A stretch of 33,436 bases of DNA from Staphylococcus ureilyticus (GCF_002902235.1 NZ_PPRL01000053.1:1-33436), one strand, 5' to 3'. Positions 7,823-16,699 are shown, numbered from the stretch's first letter. Notes: generated from the sequence alone by a model not told the origin. Made by a program: numbers and translations.

Positions 7823-8035
7823 ATATCTTTTTGCTGCTGTTAAGCTATCGTGAAATCCTTGGAATATAGTGTTGATATTGTCTAAGAAACTACCAACAAT
7901 AACTGCGAGTATGACGTAAGTAATGCTTAAAGCAATAGATTTATATGAAATTACGCCATAAGTTTCTTTTTTCTCAAAGAGATTAAAAGCTATGAAGACA
8001 GCAGCCATGGCACCTAGTAAAATCGTAATTACCAT
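7820..8035 (-). CDS. Small two-helix membrane protein, 71 residues
   Basis: The 71-residue product has an N-terminal hydrophobic helix (VITILLGAMAAVFIAFNLF), a charged turn (EKKETYGVISYK) and a second helix (ALSITYVILAVIVGSFL), then a polar tail. The ribosome-binding site agggagg lies 7 bases before the ATG on the minus strand. I do not recognise the family. It is a monocistronic gene between two terminators. Confidence 0.75.
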   Translation of the reverse strand: MVITILLGAMAAVFIAFNLFEKKETYGVISYKSIALSITYVILAVIVGSFLDNINTIFQGFHDSLTAAKRY

Positions 8036-8143
8036 AGTGCAACCTCCCTATAAAGTTTTCGGCTGTGCTCCTACGTTTACTGTGTTCAATCTTATAACAT
8101 AGGATAACAAATACATCTCCGAGAAAAAAAGTCATTTTATATT

Positions 8144-8172
8144 AAAAAACCTTACAATCATGTAAGGTTTTT
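8144..8172. terminator. Symmetrical hairpin terminator
   Basis: aaaaaaccttaca / tgtaaggtttttt is a perfect stem with A- and T-tails, so it can stop transcription in both directions. No intact plus-strand gene precedes it. Confidence 0.7.
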
Positions 8173-8212
8173 TACAAATATAAGTCAAGATGATTCATTT
8201 AACTTTAAGTAA

Positions 8213-8338
8213 GCGCTTAAAAGGCTTTATAATGCTGGGAATTGGTATTGTCATCATTTTGTAATGCATAGCACTTCATTTGGTATCAATGAAAATGAAT
8301 TTGATAGTTATTCAAAGAATGTTCACAAATTCAAGTAG
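8213..8338 (+). pseudogene. Unidentified short coding-like segment, probable gene remnant
   Basis: In one frame 41 codons read ALKRLYNAGNWYCHHFVMHS followed by TSFGINENEFDSYSKNVHKF and K before a TAG. The Trp/Tyr/Cys/His-rich content is unlike chance translation of AT-rich spacer, yet there is no start codon or ribosome-binding site and the segment opens right after a stop. It looks like the 3' end of a decayed gene. Alternatively it is coincidence. Confidence 0.35.
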
Positions 8339-8360
8339 TTGAATAACCATGAATGATACA

Positions 8361-8981
8361 TTATTTATCTATTGCATCACTTTTAATACCTTTATCTTTA
8401 AGGAACTTTTTGATTTTTTCTTGTTGTTTACCGTTTACATTTCCTGCATGTTCTGCTGATACATCTACAACGTTTAGCGTGTTTTGCGGTTGATAATTTA
8501 CTTCTTCGATTTGTTTATCAGCATCTTTAATCGTGGTGTTTAACGCAGTGAAATAGTTAATGATTCGATCCACGTCATCTTTATAACCTTTAGGCAGATG
8601 ATTGTCCTTGACAAAGTTTTTAAATCGCACATCGTTTTTAATCGCATTGTGTGATAAATCAGATAATCTTTTGGCTTGTGCGTCTGTGATTTTAGTATCC
8701 GTACCGGTTTGCTTATCTAATTTATACTGTATTAAATATTTATTGTCGAGAATATCTGCATTAACATCTAGATATTTTTTTATCGCTTTGTTCATTTCAT
8801 CTTCACTTATATTTTCGCCTTTTTTATGAGAAGCAAAGATATTACTTTCTGTAACTTTTTTGACATTTGAAGGGGCATGTCTTTCACTGTGTTGTTTATC
8901 ATCATTTGAATCTTCATTAGCACATGCTGTGAGTATGACAGTTAGCATGAGAACGAATGTTATAAGTATACTTTTTTTCAT
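8361..8981 (-). CDS. Secreted lipoprotein of the staphylococcal NDxxF type
   Basis: The 206-residue protein starts at the ATG with a taaaggag site. Its signal peptide MKKSILITFVLMLTVILTAC ends in the lipobox LTAC, so Cys20 should be lipidated. The mature part is hydrophilic, with NDDKQHSERHAP near the N-terminus and the segment NDVRFKNFVKDNHLPKGY about 115 residues further on, plus a helical C-terminus. It resembles the NDxxF-type lipoprotein I recall next to ahpF in S. aureus. The function is unknown. A longer frame starting at 9059 adds 26 residues before the signal peptide and is unlikely. Confidence 0.82.
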   Translation of the reverse strand: MKKSILITFVLMLTVILTACANEDSNDDKQHSERHAPSNVKKVTESNIFASHKKGENISEDEMNKAIKKYLDVNADILDNKYLIQYKLDKQTGTDTKITDAQAKRLSDLSHNAIKNDVRFKNFVKDNHLPKGYKDDVDRIINYFTALNTTIKDADKQIEEVNYQPQNTLNVVDVSAEHAGNVNGKQQEKIKKFLKDKGIKSDAIDK

Positions 8982-9192
8982 AAAACGTATTGCTCCTTTA
9001 AAAATAGTCCAATTTATATTTATTGATGTGCTTTTGAAATTATAACCTAAGACTATCATTTCAAGCTATTGATTGATATAGATGTCGTAAAGTTAAACGC
9101 ACAATCTTTTGAACAAAGTTTGAAACTTTGAGCGAAAACGTTTCATATTGTGTGACCATATACGACTGCTTTTCCTTAGAAATGAAAACAAC

Positions 9193-9222
9193 AAAAAAGG
9201 AGAACCAAATTTGGTTCTCCTT
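9193..9222 (-). terminator. Terminator of the ahpCF operon
   Basis: aaggagaaccaaa / tttggttctcctt is a perfect stem; on the minus strand it is followed by a run of six T. It is 27 bases past the ahpF stop. Confidence 0.85.
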
Positions 9223-9248
9223 GATCATCTATTTGAATAGGGAAGTGA

Positions 9249-10772
9249 TTAGTGTCGAATGATATAATCAAATGCATTTAATGCAGCATTTGCACCAGCG
9301 CCCATTGAAATAATGATTTGTTTATTACGATCGTCTGTAACATCGCCTGCAGCAAATATACCTGGGATACTTGTAGCGTTTGTACGATCAATGATTATTT
9401 CATTTGCTTGGTTTAACTCAACATAGTTATCTAACCATTCTGTATTTGGAAGTAATCCGATTTGTACGAATATACCTTCCAATTCTATAGTGTGGTCTTC
9501 ACCAGTTGATTTGTCTTGATATTTAAGACCCGTCACTGAAGCTTCACCTAAAACTTCAGTTGTTTGTGCGTTCTTGATAATTGTAACGTTTGGTAAAGAG
9601 CTTAAACGTTCTTGTAATACGTCGTCTGCTTTAAGGGTAGCGTTACGCTCAAGTAGTGTAACATGTTCTACAATACCTGCTAAGTCTATTGCAGCTTCTA
9701 CACCTGAGTTACCGCCACCAACAACAGCAACGTTTTTATTTTCAAATAGAGGTCCGTCACAGTGCGGGCAGAATGCCACCCCTTTATTGATAAGGGCTTC
9801 TTCACCAGGTACTTCTAGCTTACGCCAACGTGCACCTGTAGCAATAATCACGGTTTTACTTTGTAATTTAGCGTCATTATCTAAAGTGACAATAATACCA
9901 TTGTCTGTTTTTTCAATATCACTTGCTCTGACACCTGTCATGGTATCTACATTATATTGCTTTACATGATCTTCAAGTGCAGAGGAGAACTTAGGACCAT
10001 CCGTTTCTTTAACTGTAATAAAGTTTTCAATTGTTGCAGTATCGTTGACTTGACCACCAATGCGATCTGCAACAATACCAGTGCGTAATCCTTTACGTGC
10101 AGTATAGATAGCGGCACTACCACTTGCGGGTCCACCACCAACGATTAACACGTCGTAAGGATCTTTATCATTGAATTCTGAAGGGTCTGCTTTACTACCT
10201 AGTTCAGATAATATATCTTGTACAGTCATGCGTCCATTGCCAAATTCTTCACCATCTAAATAGATAGCTGGCACTGCCATAATATCTTCAGATTCCTCTC
10301 TGAAAATAGCACCGTCAATCATTGTATGAGTGATATTTGGATTTAATAAACTCATTAAGTTCAATGCTTGAACGACATCCGGGCATTTTTGACACGTTAA
10401 ACTGATATAAGTCTCAAAATTGAGTGGGCGATCTAAAGCTTTAATTTGATCTATGACAGATTGCTCTTCTTTAGGTGCGCGACCACTGACTTGTAATAAA
10501 GCTAATACAAGTGAATTAAATTCGTGACCCATAGGTAAACCAGCAAATGTAATCCCTGTGTCTGCGTCAGGTTTATCTACTGTAAAGCTTGGTGTACGTT
10601 TTAGGTCTTTCTCTTCAATTGTGATATGAGATGATGCTGCTGCAACTTCGTCTAGCAACTCTTTTAGTTCTTTCGATTTATCATCTGAACCAAGACTTGC
10701 GCGTAGTACAACATCACCTTCCATTAATTGAAGTAATTGTTGTAATTGTGATTTTAGCTGATCATTAAGCAT
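9249..10772 (-). CDS. ahpF: Alkyl hydroperoxide reductase subunit F
   Basis: This 507-residue FAD enzyme reduces AhpC with NADH. It has the tandem thioredoxin-like N-terminal domain with Cys127/Cys130 in TCQKCP, an FAD-binding GGGPASGSA at about 212-220, the thioredoxin-reductase active site Cys335/Cys338 in CPHCDG, the NAD motif GGGNSGVEA and the C-terminal FAD motif GIFAAGDVTD. All redox centres are intact and the length is standard. It starts 16 bases after ahpC, so the two are co-transcribed from the PerR-boxed promoter. Compared from memory with S. aureus AhpF there are many substitutions, particularly in the first 60 residues, arguing for another species. Confidence 0.97.
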   Translation of the reverse strand: MLNDQLKSQLQQLLQLMEGDVVLRASLGSDDKSKELKELLDEVAAASSHITIEEKDLKRTPSFTVDKPDADTGITFAGLPMGHEFNSLVLALLQVSGRAPKEEQSVIDQIKALDRPLNFETYISLTCQKCPDVVQALNLMSLLNPNITHTMIDGAIFREESEDIMAVPAIYLDGEEFGNGRMTVQDILSELGSKADPSEFNDKDPYDVLIVGGGPASGSAAIYTARKGLRTGIVADRIGGQVNDTATIENFITVKETDGPKFSSALEDHVKQYNVDTMTGVRASDIEKTDNGIIVTLDNDAKLQSKTVIIATGARWRKLEVPGEEALINKGVAFCPHCDGPLFENKNVAVVGGGNSGVEAAIDLAGIVEHVTLLERNATLKADDVLQERLSSLPNVTIIKNAQTTEVLGEASVTGLKYQDKSTGEDHTIELEGIFVQIGLLPNTEWLDNYVELNQANEIIIDRTNATSIPGIFAAGDVTDDRNKQIIISMGAGANAALNAFDYIIRH

Positions 10773-10788
10773 TCAAATCAATGCCTCC

Positions 10789-11358
10789 TTAGATTTTACC
10801 TACTAAGTCAAGACCAGGTTGTAATGTTTCTGAACCTTCTTCCCATTTAGCTGGGCAAACTTCACCTGGGTGTTGACGTACATATTGTGCTGCTTTAATT
10901 TTGTGTACTAATGTACTTGCATCACGGCCAATACCGTCCGCATTAATTTCAGCTGCTTGAACAACACCATCAGGATCAACGATAAATGTACCACGTTGAG
11001 CTAGGCCAACCTCTTCATCTAATACGTCAAAATTACGAGTGATTGTTTGTGAAGGATCGCCAATCATTGTATATTGAATTTTATTAATTGCTTCAGAATG
11101 ATCATGCCAAGCTTTGTGTACAAAGTGTGTATCCGTTGAAACTGAATATACGTTTACACCTAATTCTTGTAATTTATCATACTGATTTTGTAAATCTTCT
11201 AATTCAGTAGGGCATACGAATGAGAAGTCTGCTGGGTAGAAGCAAACTACACTCCAAGAACCTTTTAAGTTTTCATCAGAAACTTCGAAAAACTCATCTT
11301 TCTTTGGATCATAAGCATTAGCTGTAAATGGTAAAATTTCCTTGTTGATTAAAGACAT
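10789..11358 (-). CDS. ahpC: Alkyl hydroperoxide reductase subunit C (2-Cys peroxiredoxin)
   Basis: The 189-residue peroxiredoxin has the peroxidatic Cys49 in FSFVCPTE and the resolving Cys168 in [26 protein letters not shown] is the AhpC-specific C-terminal region. It detoxifies hydrogen peroxide, organic peroxides and peroxynitrite using AhpF. The start is the ATG nine bases after taggagg; three extra upstream codons in frame overlap that site. First gene of ahpCF, behind a PerR box. Confidence 0.97.
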   Translation of the reverse strand: MSLINKEILPFTANAYDPKKDEFFEVSDENLKGSWSVVCFYPADFSFVCPTELEDLQNQYDKLQELGVNVYSVSTDTHFVHKAWHDHSEAINKIQYTMIGDPSQTITRNFDVLDEEVGLAQRGTFIVDPDGVVQAAEINADGIGRDASTLVHKIKAAQYVRQHPGEVCPAKWEEGSETLQPGLDLVGKI

Positions 11359-11430
11359 GTAAAACATCCTCCTATTTAATAACTTAGTGTTAATTTAAAT
11401 ATTATTAATCAGATTATCATAATTTCTTAA

Positions 11431-11445
11431 TTATAATAATTCTAA
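11431..11445. promoter_or_regulatory. PerR box upstream of ahpC
   Basis: TTATAATAATTCTAA is a 7-1-7 inverted repeat matching the PerR consensus pattern nTAnAAnnATTnTAn at every defined position. It lies about 73 bases before the ahpC start codon. PerR is the peroxide-sensing Fur-family repressor of ahpCF in staphylococci. Confidence 0.85.
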
Positions 11446-12050
11446 TCTTTCAATTACTATTATTGCATGTAGCTATTGTTTCGTCAACATTAGTACCTTT
11501 AAAGCACAATTGATTTAAATCGTGCTCGCTATTTGTGTTAGAAGACAATAAAACTAGTTAAGCTACATAAGAAAATGAAAGCATATACATTATTTGTATT
11601 TTCTTTCACACTATATAAATAGCCTTCCTATTCTCAACTAAACATAAGAATTGAGAAGGAAGGCATTGAAAGTTTGATATGATAGGCTTATAAAAAATTA
11701 TCACAAATTTGTGAACTTATTTACCGCTTTTGGAACTTGTAATGATAAGTAAATATTAAAGAAAGTATATTGATTTATTGGAAAACATTATCACCGCATT
11801 TTGATATTTACTAAATTGTTCCATGTTAACAATAGGTGTATGGGTGTATATGAAATGATTGAATCACATAAAGAGATTATTTTAGGTTGTGGAATTTAGG
11901 AGAATTTAAAAAGTGAATTGTTTATGCTACTCAAAACTTAAGAATAGAAGCATAACAAATAATTTATTAGCTACATTTCTATTCCTAAGTTTTTAAAATA
12001 GCTTATGAGTTGTTCATTGAAAAAAGTGAAATAATCATATTAATGAACAA
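11446..12050. other. 600-base intergenic region with hairpins, no convincing gene
   Basis: Two sizeable inverted repeats are present: gccttcc-tattctcaa with its complement at 11622-11667, lacking a T-tail, and aaaacttaagaatagaa with ttctattcctaagtttt at 11933-11993 (one mismatch), followed by further T-rich sequence. A short frame ending MGVYEMIESHKEIILGCGI at about 11836-11899 reads well but has no ribosome-binding site. I see nothing else. Confidence 0.45.
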
Positions 12051-12058
12051 TATTATAA

Positions 12059-12409
12059 TCAAACAAACGACTGTACCATCCACCAAATAATAAACGCTAC
12101 AGGGAAGAATAACCACCAAAAGTTAGATAGAAATTCCCAAACATTCATAGGACGATCTTTCTGATTAGAAACTGGTTGTTGATAGGTTTCAATAATTGTC
12201 TTTTTTAATGCTTTATCTCCTTTAATGAGTTCATCTAATGAGACGTCGAATAGGTCGCTCATTTTTATTAACATATCAATACTAGGATAGACTTTGTTCA
12301 GTTCCCATTTTGAAATACTTTGACGTGAAATATTTAATATTTCAGCAAGTTCGTCTTGAGACCAATTTTTGAGTTCGCGTTGTTCTTTGATACGTGGTCC
12401 AATTTCCAT
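12059..12409 (-). CDS. XRE-family regulator with a C-terminal membrane helix
   Basis: The product has 116 residues. Residues 1-65 form a Cro/C1-type helix-turn-helix (IKEQRELKNWSQDELAEILN, then SRQSISKWELNKVYPSIDML), followed by LDELIKGD, a short polar linker, and a single hydrophobic Trp-rich segment (NFWWLFFPVAFIIWWMVQSF) at the C-terminus. A DNA-binding domain tethered to the membrane is a recurrent small-regulator layout in Firmicutes. The target is unknown. Start chosen at the ATG seven bases after aaaggag. The leader holds overlapping inverted repeats. Confidence 0.85.
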   Translation of the reverse strand: MEIGPRIKEQRELKNWSQDELAEILNISRQSISKWELNKVYPSIDMLIKMSDLFDVSLDELIKGDKALKKTIIETYQQPVSNQKDRPMNVWEFLSNFWWLFFPVAFIIWWMVQSFV

Positions 12410-12473
12410 AGTTATCACTCCTTTTATTTGAAATTAACGGTATCACCATGTAATGTCACGCACTTAATCGTTT

Positions 12474-12517
12474 CCTCGTGTGCAACTCGAGGTTGCAAAC
12501 ACCTATTTGAAGGTGTT
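12474..12517 (-). promoter_or_regulatory. Overlapping inverted repeats in the leader of the XRE gene
   Basis: Read on the minus strand, aacacctt-caaa-taggtgtt (12498-12517) is followed by gcaacctcgagttgc (12482-12496), which overlaps an alternative stem cctcg...cgagg (12474-12492). They may be the regulator's own operator or a structured leader. No experimental support. Confidence 0.4.
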
Positions 12518-12602
12518 TTTGAAATAAATATAGCATGAAATCAGATCAATTTGATGTAAATTGAATCTTTAAATGTTTAGTAAGTATTTACCCATATTCA
12601 CA

Positions 12603-12654
12603 TAAAAAAGACGAGATAGAAATTAAATTACAATGAAAAATTTCTATCTCGTCT
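12603..12654. terminator. Terminator after katE, active in both directions
   Basis: gacgagatagaaatt pairs with aatttctatctcgtc around a 16-base loop, and on the minus strand a run of six T follows. It lies 55 bases past the katE stop. Confidence 0.85.
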
Positions 12655-12708
12655 GCTTGTATCATTAAATATATCGTTGTAGGGATATATTATTTTAATT
12701 TTATATGC

Positions 12709-14700
12709 TTATCTGTCCCAATATCTTGCGCGTTCAAATGCTTGAATAATCGTTTGAGCATCATCTGAAATATATACACCGGGTGCGTTCAAGTCTAGTT
12801 TTGCATTTGATAATTTTTCTGATGCGGCTTGATTAACAACTAGCGGTTTGTTGTGTTTGTATGTGAGTTCTGCAAATGCCTCTGCATCCGGTGATAATTC
12901 TGCACCATCTGAAATTACAAACACACTATCAAATAATGTAGGGTGTGCAGTATCATACGTTTCAGTTATGCCGAAATCTTTAGTGATATCTTTAGGTTGT
13001 TTGCCTACAAAAGCATAGTTGAGTTTGTTGTCGGCAAATGTTTTGGCATATGCTTTTAATGTTTCCTCATTTATCTCACCGTTCACAAGTACTGCTACAG
13101 AATGTCCAGGTAATGGTATATCGAATTTTTCCATTGTTAACTTACTATCTTTGGCATCAGTTTGTACTTCTTCATTTTCTTCTGGCACTTCAACACCTAC
13201 GTTTGCTGCGACGCGCTCTGCCAATGCGCGATCAACTTTGTTTAGTTGATTCACTGCATTTTGTTTAACCATAGCTGATTTACATTTACCAATTTCAAAT
13301 GAAAATCCATCTACGGTATGGTCGAACTCAGGCTTTGTTAAACTATTCAAATAAAGTTTAGCTTGGCTGTAATAATCTTTAAAGCTTTCACTACGTTTTT
13401 GTATTTTACGTCCTTCAACTTTTTCTTGATAATGTTCGTAGCCGCCTTCTTCTTTAGGTGTTGTGTGGGGATCGTTGTTGTTTAATGCATTGTTGTGATA
13501 TGCCGTTTGTCCTTTATGGACATTCATTTGATGCATAGCATCTCTTTGGTTATTGTGTACTTCATTAACTGGTCGATTAATTGGTATTTGATTAAAGTTT
13601 GGTCCACCTAATCTTGATATTTGAGTATCCGTATATGAGAATAAACGACCTTGTAATAGAGGATCGTTAGAGAAATCAATGCCAGGCACGATATGACCAG
13701 GATGGAACGCTGCTTGTTCCGTTTCATCAAAAACATTAGATACGTTTTGATTTAACGTCATTTTACCAACAATTTCAACTGGAACTTCATCTTCTGGCCA
13801 TATTTTTGTTGGATCTAAAATGTCAAAATCAAAATCAAATTCTTGTTCTGGTCGAATCACTTGAAGGCCTAATTCCCACTCAGGGTAGTCTCCTTTTTCA
13901 ATTGCTTCATATAAATCTTTGCGATGGAAGTCAATATCTTTACCGGATAAGATTTGTGCCTCATCCCATACCAATGATTCTAAACCGTGAACTGGCTTCC
14001 AATGAAATTTTACGAAATAGGATTGACCATCACGATTAACCAAGCGGAAGGTATGGATGCCGAATCCTTCAATCTGTCTAAAGTTTTTAGGGATACCTCT
14101 GTCACTCATAGCCCAAACCGTTGTGTGCGTTGATTCTGGGTTTTGTGCGAAAAAGTCCCAGAATGTATCGTGAGCAGTCCCACCTTGAGGCATTTCATTG
14201 TGTGGTTCAGGTTTAACAGCGTGAATTAAATCTGGAAATTTAATAGCGTCCTGTATAAAGAAAACAGGTATATCGTTACCTACTAAATCAAAAATACCTT
14301 CATCTGTATAGAATTTTGTAGCAAAACCACGCACGTCTCTTACTGTATCTGGAGAACCTTTTGATCCTTGGACAGTTGAAAATCTGACAAACACTGGGGT
14401 AGTCTTTTCAGGATGTGTTAAAAAGTCTGCAGAAGTGTATTCAGATAAATCTTTGTAAACTTGAAATTCACCGTGAGCGCCAAAACCGCGAGCATGTACG
14501 ATTCTTTCAGGAATTCGCTCGTGGTCAAAGTGCATAATTTTCTCTCTAAAATGGAAATCTTCTAATAAACTAGGACCACGTTCACCAACGGTTAATGTGT
14601 TTTCATCTTCACTTACTTTAACGCCATTATTCGTCGTCATTGCTTTATCGTCATTGTTTTTTTCTACATTTTTTAATTGTTCCTGTTTTTTGTTACTCAA
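12709..14700 (-). CDS. katE: Large-subunit (clade 2) catalase with C-terminal DJ-1/PfpI-like domain
   Basis: The 663-residue protein starts at TTG, placed by an aaggggg ribosome-binding site. It has the catalase core: distal His69 in RIVHARGFGAHGEF, Asn142 in FDLVGNDIPVFF, and proximal haem ligand Tyr356 in RLFSYTDTQ. Unlike the roughly 505-residue KatA it has a long N-terminal extension and a C-terminal flavodoxin-like/DJ-1-type domain (about 515-663, beginning PGHSVAVLVNGEINEE), the mark of HPII-type clade 2 catalases. It converts hydrogen peroxide to water and oxygen. Its place between ahpCF and nfrA makes a peroxide-defence cluster. I do not recall this gene in S. aureus. An in-frame ATG 11 codons upstream overlaps the ribosome-binding site. 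Confidence 0.92.
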   Translation of the reverse strand: MSNKKQEQLKNVEKNNDDKAMTTNNGVKVSEDENTLTVGERGPSLLEDFHFREKIMHFDHERIPERIVHARGFGAHGEFQVYKDLSEYTSADFLTHPEKTTPVFVRFSTVQGSKGSPDTVRDVRGFATKFYTDEGIFDLVGNDIPVFFIQDAIKFPDLIHAVKPEPHNEMPQGGTAHDTFWDFFAQNPESTHTTVWAMSDRGIPKNFRQIEGFGIHTFRLVNRDGQSYFVKFHWKPVHGLESLVWDEAQILSGKDIDFHRKDLYEAIEKGDYPEWELGLQVIRPEQEFDFDFDILDPTKIWPEDEVPVEIVGKMTLNQNVSNVFDETEQAAFHPGHIVPGIDFSNDPLLQGRLFSYTDTQISRLGGPNFNQIPINRPVNEVHNNQRDAMHQMNVHKGQTAYHNNALNNNDPHTTPKEEGGYEHYQEKVEGRKIQKRSESFKDYYSQAKLYLNSLTKPEFDHTVDGFSFEIGKCKSAMVKQNAVNQLNKVDRALAERVAANVGVEVPEENEEVQTDAKDSKLTMEKFDIPLPGHSVAVLVNGEINEETLKAYAKTFADNKLNYAFVGKQPKDITKDFGITETYDTAHPTLFDSVFVISDGAELSPDAEAFAELTYKHNKPLVVNQAASEKLSNAKLDLNAPGVYISDDAQTIIQAFERARYWDR

Positions 14701-15086
14701 ATGAATTACCCCCTTATTATTATTGTTCCACATTTATGTTTTGGAAAACATTTCAATTTTGAATACTATTATTCATAAAACAGGAGATATTACAAAAGGA
14801 AAATATACTTGCGGTTATATAGCAATATATGAAAAAATTTAAGAAGTATTTTTGTGTCCATTTCTGACATATATAATGTGCCAAGATGATTTATTTAATT
14901 GAAGCACACAAGCATCACATTCGTGTTTTATTTTGTTTATATATTTTAGGAATATTCAACATTTAAATAGGATGATAACATTTAATAAGAGTGAAAAAAG
15001 GGTAAACAAATAACAAGCAATTCACTGTGAGCTTTGTTAACATTTAAATACTATAGACACATACACAAAAGAGGAGCGGATAATAC
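14701..15086. other. Divergent promoter region between katE and nfrA
   Basis: 386 bases without a gene. A short palindrome, gaatactattattc (14761-14774), lies 60 bases upstream of the katE start but does not fit the PerR consensus. I saw no clean sigma-B or sigma-A element. Confidence 0.4.
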
Positions 15087-15842
15087 ATGTCTGATTATGT
15101 ATACAACTTATTGAAAAAACACCATTCAGTCAGAAACTTTAAGCAAGAGCCTATTCCAGAGGAGCATATTAAAAAATTAATTGAAGCGGGTCAAAGCGCT
15201 TCAACGTCAAGCTATTTACAGGCTTATTCAATTATTGGTATAGATGATCCTGAAGTTAAAGAAGACTTGAAAGAAGTGTCAGGTCAACCTTATGTAGTAG
15301 AAAACGGTTATTTATTTGTCTTTGTTATGGATTATTACAGACATGCAATCGTTAATGAAAATACTAAAAAAGATATGGCAATATCATTTGAATCAGCAGA
15401 AGGTTTGTTGGTCGGTACGATAGATGCGACATTAGTTGCACAAAATATTGCTGCTGCAGCTGAGGACATGGGTTATGGCATGGTTTATTTAGGGTCATTG
15501 AGAAACGATGTTGAACGTGTGCGTGAAATTTTAGACTTACCTAAGCATACTTTCCCATTATTTGGTATGGCATTAGGCTTACCAGCAGATGACGAAAATG
15601 GAGATCCTAAACCACGTTTACCACTTGAAAATATCTTCCATCACAATAAATATGACAGTGATAAAGAAACGCAACGTAAAACATTAGCAGATTACGATGA
15701 AACTGTAAGTAAATATTATGAATCCCGTACAAATGGCGAACGTACTGAAACGTGGTCAGAACAAATTTCTAATTTTATGAGTGCTAAGCAGAGACTAGAT
15801 ATGTTAGAACAATTGAATAAATCAGGTTTTATTAAAAAGTAA
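15087..15842 (+). CDS. nfrA: NADPH-dependent flavin oxidoreductase (nitroreductase family) NfrA
   Basis: This 251-residue nitroreductase-fold enzyme carries the FMN phosphate-binding HHSVRNF motif at residues 12-18 and SASTSSYLQAYSII at about 37-50. EDMGYGMVYLGSLRND is the dinucleotide/flavin segment and LPLFGMALGLP-type sequence closes the core; the C-terminal arm ends in SEQISNFMSAKQR. NfrA reduces FMN, nitro compounds and disulfides with NADPH in S. aureus, where it lies near ahpCF. A gaggagcgg site precedes the ATG. Probably co-regulated with oxidative stress genes; the 191-aa unknown gene follows by 66 bases. Confidence 0.93.
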   Translation: MSDYVYNLLKKHHSVRNFKQEPIPEEHIKKLIEAGQSASTSSYLQAYSIIGIDDPEVKEDLKEVSGQPYVVENGYLFVFVMDYYRHAIVNENTKKDMAISFESAEGLLVGTIDATLVAQNIAAAAEDMGYGMVYLGSLRNDVERVREILDLPKHTFPLFGMALGLPADDENGDPKPRLPLENIFHHNKYDSDKETQRKTLADYDETVSKYYESRTNGERTETWSEQISNFMSAKQRLDMLEQLNKSGFIKK

Positions 15843-15908
15843 ATCACTGACAACTTCTGCTGCGTGTCATTTATGATGAAAAGGTCATATCATAGAAAGG
15901 GGTTGGTT

Positions 15909-16484
15909 ATGTTGAGCATGTTTGACAAATTTTTTGGTAAGAAAACGTATGGAAATCATAAAGCTAAAGAGCAATATATTTATTCTTCTAGCAGTAAACT
16001 AACCCCTCAAGAAGCTCAAGCCTATTGGGTGAAATTGGCCCAAAAGTTAGTTGTTGGAGCTATTAATTCCGTTGATCACACAGCAGAACGTATATTTATT
16101 CTTATTTCATTTAACGAAAACGATTCTACGATAGATATATTCTTTCAAATGGATGGCCAGTTAAGAATGTGGAATGATTTAGATAATCAAACCCATAAAA
16201 GAACAATATCAAATAGTTTAATTTCACAAGCACCTAATCTCGTGAAGCATGTGAACTGCTTATATGATAGTGTTAATTTAACTCGGCTCGCATATTCACA
16301 GATTCAATATGAATTTGAAAGTAAGGCGTGGTATTTACATGATATTAGCGAAGATAGTGCTGAAGCGCATTTAGACAAAAATCCTGCATTTTTAAAATGG
16401 TTTGATGATGTTTCGAATACAATTGATAACATTCCGTTAGATAGTAAACAAAAAATTACTTGGGGTCCATTTAAACCAAGATAA
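15909..16484 (+). CDS. Unknown cytosolic protein, 191 residues
   Basis: The start is the ATG eight bases after gaaagg; the open frame extends 15 codons further up without a ribosome-binding site. The protein is soluble, with no signal or membrane segment. After a basic N-terminus (FGKKTYGNHKAKEQYIY) come a helix (TPQEAQAYWVKLAQKLVVG), a beta-rich middle (RIFILISFNEN, TIDIFFQMDGQLRMW) and a second beta/helix unit with aromatic residues (YEFESKAWYLHDI). The alternating beta-sheet layout recalls YezG/DUF600-like or SUKH-like immunity proteins, but no specific motif supports that and I leave it unnamed. It probably reads through from nfrA. Confidence 0.75.
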   Translation: MLSMFDKFFGKKTYGNHKAKEQYIYSSSSKLTPQEAQAYWVKLAQKLVVGAINSVDHTAERIFILISFNENDSTIDIFFQMDGQLRMWNDLDNQTHKRTISNSLISQAPNLVKHVNCLYDSVNLTRLAYSQIQYEFESKAWYLHDISEDSAEAHLDKNPAFLKWFDDVSNTIDNIPLDSKQKITWGPFKPR

Positions 16485-16654
16485 TAAATATTTAAAAGTG
16501 AGGATCAATTTTCTGTTAACAAAATAGAAGTAAAGACAGTCAGTGTTAAGGAAAACAATCAAAATGAAAAATTTAAAATTAAATCGACTGTTTCATTAAA
16601 TTTAACTGTCCATATGTTAAGTACTTGTAAAATAAATACTTTGGTCTAAAAAAG

Positions 16655-16699
16655 AACCGTCAATTTCTATTGCAATAATAATAGAAATTGACGGTTTTT
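16655..16699. terminator. Hairpin terminator (shared stem with 21866-21913)
   Basis: aaccgtcaatttctat / atagaaattgacggtt is a perfect 16-bp stem followed by a T-run. Its inner 13 bases recur exactly in the hairpin at 21870-21907. It lies about 170 bases beyond the 191-residue gene. Confidence 0.8.

Noticed and set aside
8206-8224. Possible cre site aagtaagcgcttaaaa
   Set aside because: It matches the central TAAGCGCTTA but not the flanks, and no intact gene follows it. A similar motif at 24613-24620 also lacks a target.
11836-11899. Short frame ending MGVYEMIESHKEIILGCGI
   Set aside because: It reads well but is short, has no ribosome-binding site, and AT-rich DNA readily produces frames of this length.
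14761-14774. Palindrome gaatactattattc upstream of katE as a PerR box
   Set aside because: The 7-1-7 consensus positions do not match, so I do not call PerR control of katE.
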